Shown here piece after piece: positions 25,244 through 37,236 of a stretch of DNA of 64,000 nt; position 1 is the stretch's first letter, and the number at the start of each line of letters is the position of its first letter. The DNA is from Celeribacter ethanolicus (GTDB lineage Bacteria > Pseudomonadota > Alphaproteobacteria > Rhodobacterales > Rhodobacteraceae). The translations under genes and the position numbers were made by a program. The notes beneath the pieces are model-generated. The model saw only the letters and a list, made by a program, of their open reading frames with translations, was not told where the DNA came from and ran no database searches. Location: contig NZ_LRUC01000040.1 of the NCBI RefSeq assembly GCF_001550095.1, forward strand, positions 62,001 through 126,000, given 5' to 3'.

Positions 25244-25799
25244 TTTTCTGCCTTTAAATCGTTAAGCGCCCGATCATGTGGAGGAAGGGCCGACCTGTTT
25301 TCTATGCTCTGATGCTGCGGGATTCGAGCTGCGATGCTGCAGTGCATACTCTACCCTAGCGTGTTTTTGTCACGATCATATGAGAACAACGCAAGGCCGG
25401 ATGATAATTAACAATATACGATGCTTTTTTGATCCTTTCGGCGAATTTAAGCCGAAAATCAATAGGAAAATAGGCGGTTCGTGGCCAGATCATGGTTAAC
25501 GTGGCGGCCGTGACGATGATCCGTAGGTGCTGTGCGATTCGGTGTGGTCGGGAGATCGAACGGATGAGGGGGCTTGTGAAAGCCATGAGCGCGCTGCGTT
25601 GCGGCGTCGTGGGGTTGGTGCCTCACCCGGATGGGGGAGGGCCACGGTGAGAGGGTCTCGCTCCGAGGCGAATGGCCTATCATATTCTTCGATCAACAGT
25701 ATACTTGCGTATGGTAGGGAATTTGCTACATATGCAAAAAGTTGAATATCAGGTCTGCGCCTGAGGGGGCAAAGACCGTTTCTCAGAACAGAGGTCCAA
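25244..25799. other. Long AT-rich intergenic region between exoY-like and RND genes
   Basis: About 555 bases with no convincing gene, clearly richer in A+T than its surroundings between 25320 and 25500 and 25670-25760. Likely holds the promoters of the leftward ExoY-like gene and the rightward efflux operon. One near-palindrome, ATACTTGCGTAT (about 25702), lies roughly 100 bases before the efflux operon. No tRNA, repeat or riboswitch recognised. Confidence 0.5.
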
Positions 25800-26786
25800 A
25801 TGCGCCGCGCCTTTATGCTTACGATGACGTTCCTGCCGGGATTGCTCCTGGCCGGAAGTCCCGCCCTGTCGGAAACCCTCACCCTGTCGCCTCAATCGGT
25901 GACGGAGTGGAAACCGGTTTATGCCGAAGTCGAGACCCGGGATCAGGTTCCGGCACGTGCGCGGATCGGGGGAACGATCACCACGCTGGACGTGACCGAA
26001 GGCGATCTCGTCAAGGCGGGTCAACGTGTGGCGCTGATCGAGGACACCAAGCTGCAGTTTCAGATCGAGGGCATCGACGCCCAGCTCACCGCCTATGCCT
26101 CCCAACTTGAAAAGGCCCAGGACGATCTGGCCCGGGGGCAGTCGCTTTCCGAACGCGGGGTGATTTCCACCTCGAGCCTGCAAGCGTTGCAGACCAATGT
26201 GAACGTGCTCGAAGGCCAGATCACGGCGCTGCAAGCCGATCGTCAGGTGATTGCGCGCCAGATTGAGGAGGGCGAGGTTCTCGCTCCCGAAGACGGCATG
26301 GTGATCGACGTGCCGGTGTCGCGTGGTGCGGTGATCATGGGGGGCGAGAATGTTGCCACCATCGCCGCCGGAAACGCCTATCTGCGTCTGGGGGTTTCGG
26401 AACGCTATGCCGACAATCTCAAACAGGGCGATGACATCGAGATTTACGAGATCGGCGGCACGCGCTTGGGCAAGCTGGCCAAGATTTATCCGCTGATCGA
26501 AAGTGGCCGGGTCGAGGCGGATGTCGAGGTCGAGGGGCTGGATGCCAGCTTCATCGGGCGTCGGGTCCAGGTGCGCCTGCCGGTCGGCAGCCACGAAGCG
26601 CTTCTGGTGCCTGTGACGGCGCTGTCGCAGGAAGGCGGGCTCGATTTCGTGACCGTGGAAACCCATGGCCATGCCTCCGAACGGGTGGTCGTGCCGGGTA
26701 ATACGCTGCATCTCGAGGATGGCGACTACGTGGAAATCCTGAGCGGGCTCTCCGCTGGCGATGTGGTGGTGACGTCTCATGAGTAA
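25800..26786 (+). CDS. RND efflux periplasmic adaptor (MFP)
   Basis: A 328-aa HlyD/AcrA-like protein: signal peptide (residues 1-24), lipoyl half-motif with GGTITTLDVTEGDLVKAGQ, a short coiled-coil hairpin (~85-155), a second lipoyl half and beta-barrel domains. It bridges the inner-membrane pump and an outer-membrane channel. It overlaps the pump gene by eight bases. No lipobox, so probably a soluble periplasmic form. Substrate unknown. Confidence 0.9.
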   Translation: MRRAFMLTMTFLPGLLLAGSPALSETLTLSPQSVTEWKPVYAEVETRDQVPARARIGGTITTLDVTEGDLVKAGQRVALIEDTKLQFQIEGIDAQLTAYASQLEKAQDDLARGQSLSERGVISTSSLQALQTNVNVLEGQITALQADRQVIARQIEEGEVLAPEDGMVIDVPVSRGAVIMGGENVATIAAGNAYLRLGVSERYADNLKQGDDIEIYEIGGTRLGKLAKIYPLIESGRVEADVEVEGLDASFIGRRVQVRLPVGSHEALLVPVTALSQEGGLDFVTVETHGHASERVVVPGNTLHLEDGDYVEILSGLSAGDVVVTSHE

Positions 26787-29700
26787 TCCGCAGGGCCCGA
26801 CGGGCTCGCTCGGCATTGCCGGGCGGCTGACCCGTTCCTTCATCCTTTCCCCCCTGACCCCGCTCTTCCTCTTGGCTGCTCTGGCCGTCGGGATGATTGC
26901 GCTGATCTCGCTGCCGCGCGAAGAGGAGCCGCAGATTTCGGTGCCTCTGGTGGACATCCATGTCCAGACCCCCGGCCTGAAGGCACAGGACGGGTTGAAG
27001 CTTGTAACCGAACCGCTCGAGACCATCGTCAAGGGCATCGACGAGGTCGAGCACGTCTATTCCCAAAGCAATGACGATTCCGTCATGGTTACCGCCCGTT
27101 TCGAAGTGGGCGTGCCGTCGGAAACCGCCATCGTGCGGGTGCGCGACCGGATCATGGCCAATCTCGACCGTTTGCCGGTCGGCATCGACGAGCCGCTTGT
27201 GGTCGGGCGCGGCATCAACGATGTCGCCATCGTGGCGCTGACCTTCTCGCCCAATGACAACAATCCGGACATGAGTGCGGCCGATCTCACCCGCGTGGTG
27301 AAAGAGGTCGAAACCCGGCTGTCGCAGATCGAGAACGTCGGGCTTACCTATGTGATCGGCGGCACCGACGAAGCGCTGCGTGTGGCCCCGGATCCGGAGA
27401 AACTGGCTCTTTATGGCGTCACGCTGCAACAGCTCGTCGGCAAGGTGCAGGGTGCGAATTCCGCCGCGCCGACGGGCATGCTGCGTGACGGTGGCGAACA
27501 GATCGGCTTGATCGTCGGCAAGACGCTGACCACGCCGGAACAGATCGGCAATCTCGAACTGACCGCGCGCGACGGGCGCACGGTCTATGTGCGCGATGTG
27601 GCCGATGTCGCCTTTGTTTCCGATCTCGACGAGCATTATGTCGCGACGTTGACCCGCGCTGGCGCGGATCAGATGGGGGAGGGCGAAGAGGCCACCGCGC
27701 ATGCCGCCATAGATCTTGATGCGGCGGTGATCCGCCGCCCGGCGATCACGCTGGCCATTGCCAAACGCGCCGGTGCCAATGCCGTAATCGTGGCCGATGA
27801 AATCCTGCACCGCGTGGAGACGATGAAGGGCGAGATCATTCCTGACAGCGTGTCCGTCGAAGTGACCCGCGACTATGGCGAGACCGCGAACGAGAAGGCC
27901 AATGAGCTGCTGTTCCACCTGGGGCTTGCGACGCTGTCCATCGTCGGTCTGGTGCTGATCGCTATCGGCTGGCGCGAAGCCGTGGTGGTTGCGATCGTGA
28001 TCCCGGTGACCATCCTTCTGACGCTCTTTGCCTCCTATATCATGGGCTATACGCTCAACCGCGTGTCGCTGTTCGCGCTGATCTTCGCCATCGGGATTCT
28101 CGTCGACGACGCCATCGTGGTGATCGAGAACATCGCGCGGCACTGGGGGATGAAACGTCCGGGGCAGAACCGCTTCGGCGCCGCCGTGGCCGCCGTGGCG
28201 GAGGTAGGAAATCCGACCATCGTCGCCACGCTCACCGTGGTGGTGGCGCTTCTGCCGATGCTCTTTGTCTCGGGCATGATGGGGCCGTACATGTCGCCGA
28301 TCCCGGCGAACGCCTCCGCCGCGATGATCTTTTCCTTCTTCGTGGCGGTGATGATCACGCCCTGGCTCATGCTGAAAATCGCGGGCCGGGCGGAATTGCA
28401 TCATGACGGTGCGCACGCGGAAGGCGAGGTGCCCGGCGGCAAGCTCGGCAAGCTTTATGCGGCCGTCGCACGCCCGGTGCTGCACACCAAAGGGCATGCC
28501 TGGATTTTCCTGATCGCCGTGATCGTGCTGTCCTTCGGCTCGCTCGGGGCGCTCTACACCAAACATGTCACCGTCAAACTTCTGCCCTTCGATAACAAAT
28601 CCGAGCTTTCCGTGATGATCGACCTGCCCGAGGGCTCCTCGGTCGAGGCGACCGATGCGGTGGCGCAGGAGGCGGGGCGTCTCGCCATGACCCTGCCGGA
28701 GGTGATCTCGGCCCAGACCCATGCGGGTACGCCGGGGGCGTTCAACTTCAACGGTCTCGTTCGGCACTATTATCTGCGGGAATACCCGCAGATGGGTGAG
28801 GTGCAGATCAAGCTTCTGCCGAAGGGGGAGCGGGACCGGACCTCGCATGACATCGCGCTCGAACTGCGTGAGATGTTGCGCGAGGGCATCACGGTGCCGC
28901 CGGGGACCGCGATGAAAGTGGTCGAACCGCCGCCGGGCCCGCCGGTGATCTCGACGCTTCTGGCCGAAGTCTACGGTCCCGACGGTGAGACTCGCCGTGC
29001 CGTGGCCGACAAGGTGCGCGAAGCGTTCGAAAGCGTCGATTTCATCGTCGACACGGACGACAGCTATGGTGAGCAGGCTCGGCGTTTGCGGGCGGAAATG
29101 AAGCCGTCCGACCTGAATTTCTATCAGGTGGCCGAGGCCGACGCGGCGCAGACCCTGCAATATCTCAACACCTATTCCACGATCGGCTATTCGCATCGTG
29201 GCGAGGGGCGGCGTCCGATTCCGATCGTGGTCGGTCGGGATAAGACGGATCGCGTGCTGGATGCGGCAGCGCTGTCGACACCGGTTCCGGCCAATGCTCT
29301 GCCCGGCGGGCGTGGCGTGGTCGAGTTGGGCGATGTGGTGGAGATCACGGAGGAAGCCACCTCCTATCCGATCTTCCGGCACAACGGCTATGACGCGGAA
29401 ATGGTTCAGGCGGAGCTGGCCGGGACTTATGAAGCGCCGCTCTACGGCATGCTGGCCGTGGCCGACAAAATCGACGAGATGGACTGGCCCGAGGGGATGA
29501 AACCGGAGATTTCGCTGCATGGGCAACCCACAGACACCTCGAAGCCCGTGCTTCTGTGGGATGGCGAGTGGGAGGTGACCTGGGTCACGTTCCGCGACAT
29601 GGGGGCGGCCTTCGGCGTGGCGCTTCTGGGGATTTACATCCTCGTGGTGGCGCAATTCGGGTCCTTCCGCCTGCCGCTGGTGATCCTGACGCCGATCCCG

Positions 29701-30060
29701 CTGACCTTCCTCGGCATCATCACCGGGCACTGGCTGTTTGGCGCGCCCTTCTCTGCGCCCTCGATGATCGGTTTCATCGCATTGGCAGGGATCATTGTGC
29801 GCAACTCGATCCTTCTGGTCGATTTCATCCGCAATGCCGATGACGAGGGCAAGGTGACGACGGAGATCCTGATCGAGGCCGGGGCGACGCGGTTCAAACC
29901 GATCCTTCTGACCGCCGTGGCGGCCATGATCGGTGCGGCGGTGATCCTCGCGGATCCGATCTTCCAGGGGCTCGCGATCTCGCTGTTCTTCGGGCTTCTG
30001 ACCTCGACCGCCTTGACGGTTCTGGTGATCCCGGCGATCTACCGGATCTTCAAGATGTAA
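26779..30060 (+). CDS. RND efflux permease (HAE-1/AcrB-like)
   Basis: A 1093-aa proton-driven pump with 12 expected helices in two repeats and two large periplasmic loops. TM4 contains the proton-relay pair in GILVDDAIVVIENIARHW. PREEEPQISVPLV near residue 45 is the usual entry to the first porter loop. It is larger than AcrB by ~45 residues and belongs to a divergent HAE group often tied to drugs or organic acids. No TolC-like gene is nearby, so it must borrow an outer-membrane channel. Confidence 0.92.
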   Translation: MSNPQGPTGSLGIAGRLTRSFILSPLTPLFLLAALAVGMIALISLPREEEPQISVPLVDIHVQTPGLKAQDGLKLVTEPLETIVKGIDEVEHVYSQSNDDSVMVTARFEVGVPSETAIVRVRDRIMANLDRLPVGIDEPLVVGRGINDVAIVALTFSPNDNNPDMSAADLTRVVKEVETRLSQIENVGLTYVIGGTDEALRVAPDPEKLALYGVTLQQLVGKVQGANSAAPTGMLRDGGEQIGLIVGKTLTTPEQIGNLELTARDGRTVYVRDVADVAFVSDLDEHYVATLTRAGADQMGEGEEATAHAAIDLDAAVIRRPAITLAIAKRAGANAVIVADEILHRVETMKGEIIPDSVSVEVTRDYGETANEKANELLFHLGLATLSIVGLVLIAIGWREAVVVAIVIPVTILLTLFASYIMGYTLNRVSLFALIFAIGILVDDAIVVIENIARHWGMKRPGQNRFGAAVAAVAEVGNPTIVATLTVVVALLPMLFVSGMMGPYMSPIPANASAAMIFSFFVAVMITPWLMLKIAGRAELHHDGAHAEGEVPGGKLGKLYAAVARPVLHTKGHAWIFLIAVIVLSFGSLGALYTKHVTVKLLPFDNKSELSVMIDLPEGSSVEATDAVAQEAGRLAMTLPEVISAQTHAGTPGAFNFNGLVRHYYLREYPQMGEVQIKLLPKGERDRTSHDIALELREMLREGITVPPGTAMKVVEPPPGPPVISTLLAEVYGPDGETRRAVADKVREAFESVDFIVDTDDSYGEQARRLRAEMKPSDLNFYQVAEADAAQTLQYLNTYSTIGYSHRGEGRRPIPIVVGRDKTDRVLDAAALSTPVPANALPGGRGVVELGDVVEITEEATSYPIFRHNGYDAEMVQAELAGTYEAPLYGMLAVADKIDEMDWPEGMKPEISLHGQPTDTSKPVLLWDGEWEVTWVTFRDMGAAFGVALLGIYILVVAQFGSFRLPLVILTPIPLTFLGIITGHWLFGAPFSAPSMIGFIALAGIIVRNSILLVDFIRNADDEGKVTTEILIEAGATRFKPILLTAVAAMIGAAVILADPIFQGLAISLFFGLLTSTALTVLVIPAIYRIFKM

Positions 30061-30084
30061 GAGCGGCAGGGTCGAAACACATGA

Positions 30085-30111
30085 GGGGAGCGCCTGGCGC
30101 TCCCCTTTTTT
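30085..30111 (+). terminator. Rho-independent terminator after the RND operon
   Basis: GGGGAGCG (30085-30092) and CGCTCCCC (30098-30105) form an 8-bp stem with a 5-base loop followed by six T. It ends the adaptor-pump transcript. Confidence 0.9.
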
Positions 30112-30151
30112 CATGCGCGGCATTTGCAGCGTTGCGCTTTGGGCCGAAGGC

Positions 30152-32221
30152 TCAGGCGCTACGGGCAAACGGCGGTTGCGACTGAACGGAGGCGGAAGGC
30201 GGCACGACGACGGAGAAGAAGGACAGGTCCTCTTCCATCGTGCCGACATTGTTACGCAGGTTGACCGTCGCCGCGTTGGTCTCCTCCGACATGGCGGCGT
30301 TTTGCTGGGTTGTCTGGTCGAGCTGGTTGATCGCCGAGCTCAACTCTCCTAGGCCGGTGGCCTGTTCCGTAGTCGAGGTCGCTACCTGTGCGATGCCTTC
30401 GTGGATTTTCTCGGCCACCTCGCGAATGCGGGCGAGGGCGGATCCGGCTTCGCGGACCAGTTCGACGCCGCCGGAGACCTGCGCGGTCGCGGTGGAAATC
30501 AGGGTCGCGATCTCGCGTGCGGCCTCTGAGGAGCGTTGCGCCAGCGCGCGCACCTCGGAGGCGACGACGGCAAAGCCCCGCCCGGCCTCGCCGGCCCGCG
30601 CCGCCTCGACGCCTGCGTTGAGCGCCAGAAGGTTGGTCTGGAAGGCGATGTCGTCGATCACGGAGGTGATCGAGGCCACCTGTTTCGATGAGGTTTCGAT
30701 CTCGTCCATGGCGGTGATGGCACGGTCGACCACCTCTCCGGCCTGTACCGTATGGGTGCGAGCCTCGCCGGAGCGGCCCTGGACCTGACTGGCGGTTTCG
30801 GCCACGCCCTTCACCGAGGCGACGAGCTGGTCGAGGGCGGCGGCGCTTTCCTCGAGGGTTGCGGCCTGATGCTCGGTGCGGCGGGCCAGATCGTCGGTGG
30901 CCTGACCGATGGAATCGGCTTCCGATTTGACCAGTTGCGCGCCGTCGGCAATGCCGCCGACAATCTCGCGCAGGCGCGAGATCGTGGCGTTGAAATTAAC
31001 GCGAATGTCGTCGAACTCCCCAAGGTTCTGGTCCAGTTGCACGGACAGATCGCCCTTGGAGAGATGATCGAGCCCGGCCATGAGCGTGTCGGCGGTCAGG
31101 CGGTAAATGGTTGTGTCGACAGCGAATTTCACGACTTTCACAACCTCTCCCGCGGCATTTCGGATCGGGTTGTAACTGGCTCGGATGGTGACCTTCTTGC
31201 CGCCCTTGCCCAAGCGGTCGTATTCGTCACTGAGCGCTTCGCCCCGGCGCAGCTTGTCCCAGAACGCCTTGTAGTCGGCAGAGGCGGCATAGCTGGGCTC
31301 GACGAACATGGCATGAGGTTTGCCGATGATTTCCTGGTTGGTATAGCCCATGACGTCGCAGAAGATCCGGTTGGCATGTGTGATGGTGCCATCGGGGCTG
31401 AATTCGATCACGGCCTGCACTTTCTGGATCGCGTCGATCTGGCCGCGGGCGTCGGCCTCCATGTTTTTGGCCTTGGTGATGTCGAAGGCGTATTTCACCA
31501 CCTTAAAAGGCCGCCCTTCCGGGTCGATCAGGGTCTCGTAGGTGGATTCGAGCCAGAGGATCTTGCCACCCTTGCCAATGCGTTTGACCTGGCCTTTTTC
31601 GGAGGAGCCCTTCGCGAGACGCTCCCAGAAATCGCGATAGGCCTGTGTGCCGGTCTCTCCCGCAGGCATGAAAATGCGATGGTGTTGGCCGCGGATTTCG
31701 TCGAGGGTATAGCCGGTCGCTTCGAGAAACAGGGTGTTGGCCCAGATGATATTGCCCGTGAGGTCGAACTCGATATAGGCCATCGAGCGCTTGATCGCGT
31801 CCTCTTTCGAGCGGTTGTCGCGGCGTTTGAGATGCATTTCCGAGATCTCGCGGCCAATGACGTAGATCGCGTCGATCTTGCCATCCTTGTCCCGGTGCGG
31901 GCTATAGGTGGCGGAGAACCAGATCTCTTCGCCCGTCTTGTTCAGCCGCGGCGCGATGCCCTTGTGGATCTTGCCGGCGCGCACGCTGGCCCAAAGCTCG
32001 GAGGCGGTCTGTTTGTCCTTGGCGCGCACGAAGAAGCTGTAATCCTTGCCGATCGCTTCTTCGGCGCTGTAGCCGGTGGTTTCGCAAAACAGATCGTTCA
32101 CCGTCAGGATCGTGCCGTCCGGAGCACAGCACACGACGACATGGGTCTCTTCGAGCACCTGTTCGAGCGGAGAGAGCGATTTCGGTTTGCTGTCGTGTTT
32201 CCTGTTGAAGATGGCGATCAT
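30152..32221 (-). CDS. Soluble chemoreceptor with three PAS domains
   Basis: A 689-aa methyl-accepting chemotaxis protein. Three PAS domains follow one another (about residues 20-120, 140-240 and 260-365; each has the GYS/GYT-EE-I-GK core), then a HAMP-like stretch and the signalling domain with [29 protein letters not shown]-type core. There is no membrane segment, so it is a cytoplasmic (Aer/McpB-like) energy or redox receptor. I start at the ATG at 32221; 30 upstream codons are not protein-like. No che genes adjoin it. It ends in PPFARSA, without a CheR-binding pentapeptide. Confidence 0.9.
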   Translation of the reverse strand: MIAIFNRKHDSKPKSLSPLEQVLEETHVVVCCAPDGTILTVNDLFCETTGYSAEEAIGKDYSFFVRAKDKQTASELWASVRAGKIHKGIAPRLNKTGEEIWFSATYSPHRDKDGKIDAIYVIGREISEMHLKRRDNRSKEDAIKRSMAYIEFDLTGNIIWANTLFLEATGYTLDEIRGQHHRIFMPAGETGTQAYRDFWERLAKGSSEKGQVKRIGKGGKILWLESTYETLIDPEGRPFKVVKYAFDITKAKNMEADARGQIDAIQKVQAVIEFSPDGTITHANRIFCDVMGYTNQEIIGKPHAMFVEPSYAASADYKAFWDKLRRGEALSDEYDRLGKGGKKVTIRASYNPIRNAAGEVVKVVKFAVDTTIYRLTADTLMAGLDHLSKGDLSVQLDQNLGEFDDIRVNFNATISRLREIVGGIADGAQLVKSEADSIGQATDDLARRTEHQAATLEESAAALDQLVASVKGVAETASQVQGRSGEARTHTVQAGEVVDRAITAMDEIETSSKQVASITSVIDDIAFQTNLLALNAGVEAARAGEAGRGFAVVASEVRALAQRSSEAAREIATLISTATAQVSGGVELVREAGSALARIREVAEKIHEGIAQVATSTTEQATGLGELSSAINQLDQTTQQNAAMSEETNAATVNLRNNVGTMEEDLSFFSVVVPPSASVQSQPPFARSA

Positions 32222-32312
32222 ACCGGCGGTCCTGGTTCTGGGATTTGCCAGAAACTTTACGCAATCCATCTTACTGAATGGTTTAAGCGTGCAGGCAACC
32301 GGAAACATCACG

Positions 32313-32341
32313 AAAAAGGGCGCCGCGAAGGGCGCCCTTTT
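32313..32341 (-). terminator. Terminator between icd and the chemoreceptor gene
   Basis: GGGCGCC (32318-32324) pairs with GGCGCCC (32331-32337), flanked by A and T runs on both sides. On the minus strand it is followed by five T and ends the icd transcript before the receptor gene. Confidence 0.85.
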
Positions 32342-32362
32342 CCTGTGATTTCAAGCGACTGA

Positions 32363-34549
<2,187 letters not shown>

Positions 34550-34854
34550 TTGGTCCTCCACGGTCACGAACATGCAGCGGGGCAAAATGGCCCGGTCTGC
34601 GCTTGGCAAACCGGGTAGCGAGTTCGGCGCCGCAAGTCAATGTGTGCGAATGTATACCGATGGGGGCTGCGACGCTGAGTCCCCCGCCGTAGCGCTTTGG
34701 GGGTGACGCTTCGGGGCGCGGGGACGGGCTGGAAAATACCGGAGAATGTGGTTTGATCAAAAAACAGGCGAATGCGCATTTGATCACCGCTATCGTTTTG
34801 GGGAATGCGCGAATCCGATTGTGAAGCGCTTCGGGCAGGTTCTAAATTCAATCC
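34550..34854. promoter_or_regulatory. Divergent promoter region icd / Anbu operon with repeated TTTGATCA
   Basis: About 305 bases without a gene. TTTGATCA occurs at 34752-34759 and 34779-34786, 27 bases apart, and the perfect palindrome AATGCGCATT (34771-34780) lies between and touches the second copy. The arrangement looks like an operator for the rightward Anbu operon. It is not a proper FNR box, because the half-sites are not spaced by four bases. Confidence 0.4.
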
Positions 34855-36279
34855 ATGAGCGAGGACCAAATCTTTGATGAGATGTGGGGGCGCGACGATA
34901 CGCTGCGCACACCCTACACGGAATTTCAGGGCTGGTTTCAGGACGAAGACCTGAAACGGCTCCGTGCAAAACAACGCGAGGCGGAAGAGGTTTTCCGCCT
35001 TACGGGCATCACTTTCAACGTTTACGGCCGGGCCGAGGCCGAGGAACGTCTCATTCCTTTCGACATCATCCCCCGGATCATTTCCGGGCGTGAATGGCAA
35101 AAGCTGTGCAAGGGGATCGAGCAGCGGGTGCGGGCGATCAACGCCTTTCTCTATGACATCTACAACCGGCAGGAGATCATCAAGGCCGGGCGTCTGCCGC
35201 AGGAGATGATCGCGCGCAACGAGGCGTTTTTGCCGCAGATGATCGGGATGATGCCGCCGGGCGGGATCTATACCCATATCGTCGGCATCGACCTTGTGCG
35301 CACCGGCCCCGACCAGTTCTATGTGCTCGAAGACAATGCGCGCACGCCCTCGGGTGTCTCCTATATGCTGGAGAACCGCGAGACGATGCTCCAGATGTTT
35401 CCGGAGCTGTTCTCCCGCAACCGGGTGCAGCCCGTCCAGAACTACCCGGCCAACCTGCGCCGCTCTCTCGCCGCCTGTGCGCCGAACCGCTGCGAAGGCG
35501 CGCCCACTGTCGGGGTGCTGACGCCGGGGATTTACAACTCCGCCTATTTCGAACACGCGTTCCTCGCCGATCAGATGGGCGTCGAACTGGTCGAAGGCCA
35601 TGACCTTCGGGTGGTCGATGGCCGCGTCGCGATGCGCACGACCCAAGGCTATAAACCGATCGACGTGCTCTATCGCCGCGTCGATGACGATTTTCTCGAT
35701 CCGCTCAATTTCAACCCGGAAAGCGCGCTGGGCATTCCCGGCATCATGGATGTCTACCGTTCCGGTGGGATCACCATCGCCAACGCGCCCGGCACCGGCA
35801 TTGCCGACGACAAGGCGATCTACAGCTACATGCCCGACATCGTCGAATTCTACACCGGCGAGAAGGCGATCCTCGAGAACGTGCCGACATGGCGTTGTTC
35901 GGACCCCGACAGCCTGGCCTATGTGCTCGACAACCTCTCCGAGCTTGTCGTCAAGGAAGTGCATGGTTCCGGTGGGTATGGCATGCTGATCGGGCCAACC
36001 TCGTCCAAGAAAGAAATCGCCGAGTTCCGCAAGAAACTGATGAGCAAGCCGGGCAATTACATTGCCCAGCCGACACTCTCTCTGTCCACCGTGCCGATCT
36101 TCACCAAGGCGGGGCTTGCGCCGCGTCACGTCGATCTTCGGCCCTTTGTCCTCTGTAGCCCCGAAGGCATCAACATCACGCCGGGTGGTCTCACCCGCGT
36201 GGCGCTGAAAAAGGGCTCGCTCGTGGTGAACTCGTCGCAAGGCGGCGGCACCAAGGACACATGGGTATTGGAGGACTGA
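34855..36279 (+). CDS. Circularly permuted ATP-grasp protein (Anbu operon)
   Basis: A 474-aa protein of the DUF404/DUF407 circularly permuted ATP-grasp type, with PEMIARNEAFLPQMIG, VLEDNARTPSGVSYMLENR (ATP/Mg binding) and KEVHGSGGYGMLIGP (substrate loop). ATP-grasp enzymes ligate carboxylates to amines, so it may make a peptide or isopeptide bond. It starts a four-gene operon with alpha-E, transglutaminase-like and Anbu proteins, the conserved set around the ancestral bacterial proteasome homologue. The substrate is unknown. Confidence 0.92.
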   Translation: MSEDQIFDEMWGRDDTLRTPYTEFQGWFQDEDLKRLRAKQREAEEVFRLTGITFNVYGRAEAEERLIPFDIIPRIISGREWQKLCKGIEQRVRAINAFLYDIYNRQEIIKAGRLPQEMIARNEAFLPQMIGMMPPGGIYTHIVGIDLVRTGPDQFYVLEDNARTPSGVSYMLENRETMLQMFPELFSRNRVQPVQNYPANLRRSLAACAPNRCEGAPTVGVLTPGIYNSAYFEHAFLADQMGVELVEGHDLRVVDGRVAMRTTQGYKPIDVLYRRVDDDFLDPLNFNPESALGIPGIMDVYRSGGITIANAPGTGIADDKAIYSYMPDIVEFYTGEKAILENVPTWRCSDPDSLAYVLDNLSELVVKEVHGSGGYGMLIGPTSSKKEIAEFRKKLMSKPGNYIAQPTLSLSTVPIFTKAGLAPRHVDLRPFVLCSPEGINITPGGLTRVALKKGSLVVNSSQGGGTKDTWVLED

Positions 36280-36283
36280 CGCG

Positions 36284-37231
36284 ATGGCGATGCTCGGCAA
36301 AACCGCAAATGGCCTCTACTGGATGTTCCGATATCTGGAGAGAGCCGAAAACACCTCGCGCCTTGTGGAGACCGGTCAGCGGATCGGTCTGACCCGGTTG
36401 GGGCAGGACGATGACGAATGGGCCTCCGTGATGCAATCGGCCTCGGTGCTTGATGCGTTCAACGAAAGCCATGACGAGGTGACGAAAGAGTCGGCGATCG
36501 ACTGGATGCTGCGTTCCAGGGACAACCCGTCCTCGGTGCTCTCTGCGATCTCGGAGGCGCGCCAGAACGCCCGGATGGTGCGTACCGCGCTCACCGGCGA
36601 GGTCTGGGAGGCGATGAACGGCTGTTACATGGCGGCCCGCGAAATCCTTGCGCGCAAGGTTTCGGAACGCGACCTGCCCAAGGTGTTGGGCCTGATCCGG
36701 CAACGCACCGCTCTGGTGCGTGGCGCGACCCATGGCACGATGCTCAGAAACGACATCTACGATTTCGCCCGCATCGGCACGTTTCTGGAACGTGGCGACA
36801 ACACGGCGCGCATCCTCGATGTGAAATATTACGTGCTTCTGCCCTCCGCGCTGTCGGTCGGCTCGTCGCTGGACAATGTGCATTGGGAAACCATCCTGCG
36901 CTCGGTCTCCGCGCGCGGCGGGTTCCGCATGGCCTACGGGTCTCAGGTCAACGCCCGCGACATTGCGCAATTCCTGATCCTCGACCGCCGCATGCCACGC
37001 TCGCTCAATTTCTGCGCCTCGAAAATCCATGATAACCTGCGCTATCTGGTGTCGGATTACGGCGCGGAAACGCCGTCCTATCACATGGCGCAGGCGCTGG
37101 TGGATCGTTTCGTGCATCACGACATCGACGCCGTGTTCGAGAGTGGCCTGCATGAATATATCCAGTCGGTTCTGATCGCCTTTGGCCAGCTTGGCGGCCA
37201 GATCGAAAAAGACTACCGTTTCTACGAGTGA
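36284..37231 (+). CDS. Alpha-E domain protein (Anbu operon)
   Basis: A 315-aa all-helical protein of the alpha-E (DUF403) family, with the typical N-terminal MLGKTANGLYWMFRYLERAENTSRLVE-like stretch. It has no known catalytic residues and is nearly always encoded beside the permuted ATP-grasp gene, here four bases downstream of it. It is presumed to be a partner of the ligase. Confidence 0.92.
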   Translation: MAMLGKTANGLYWMFRYLERAENTSRLVETGQRIGLTRLGQDDDEWASVMQSASVLDAFNESHDEVTKESAIDWMLRSRDNPSSVLSAISEARQNARMVRTALTGEVWEAMNGCYMAAREILARKVSERDLPKVLGLIRQRTALVRGATHGTMLRNDIYDFARIGTFLERGDNTARILDVKYYVLLPSALSVGSSLDNVHWETILRSVSARGGFRMAYGSQVNARDIAQFLILDRRMPRSLNFCASKIHDNLRYLVSDYGAETPSYHMAQALVDRFVHHDIDAVFESGLHEYIQSVLIAFGQLGGQIEKDYRFYE

Positions 37232-37236
37232 GCCCG

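Noticed and set aside
26551-30249. A 1232-codon open frame on the minus strand opposite the RND pump
   Set aside because: His/Arg/Asp-rich shadow composition with no domains; the plus-strand pump gene has full family motifs.
34752-34786. FNR site in the icd/Anbu intergenic region
   Set aside because: TTGATC octamers are 27 bases apart and do not form TTGAT-N4-ATCAA.
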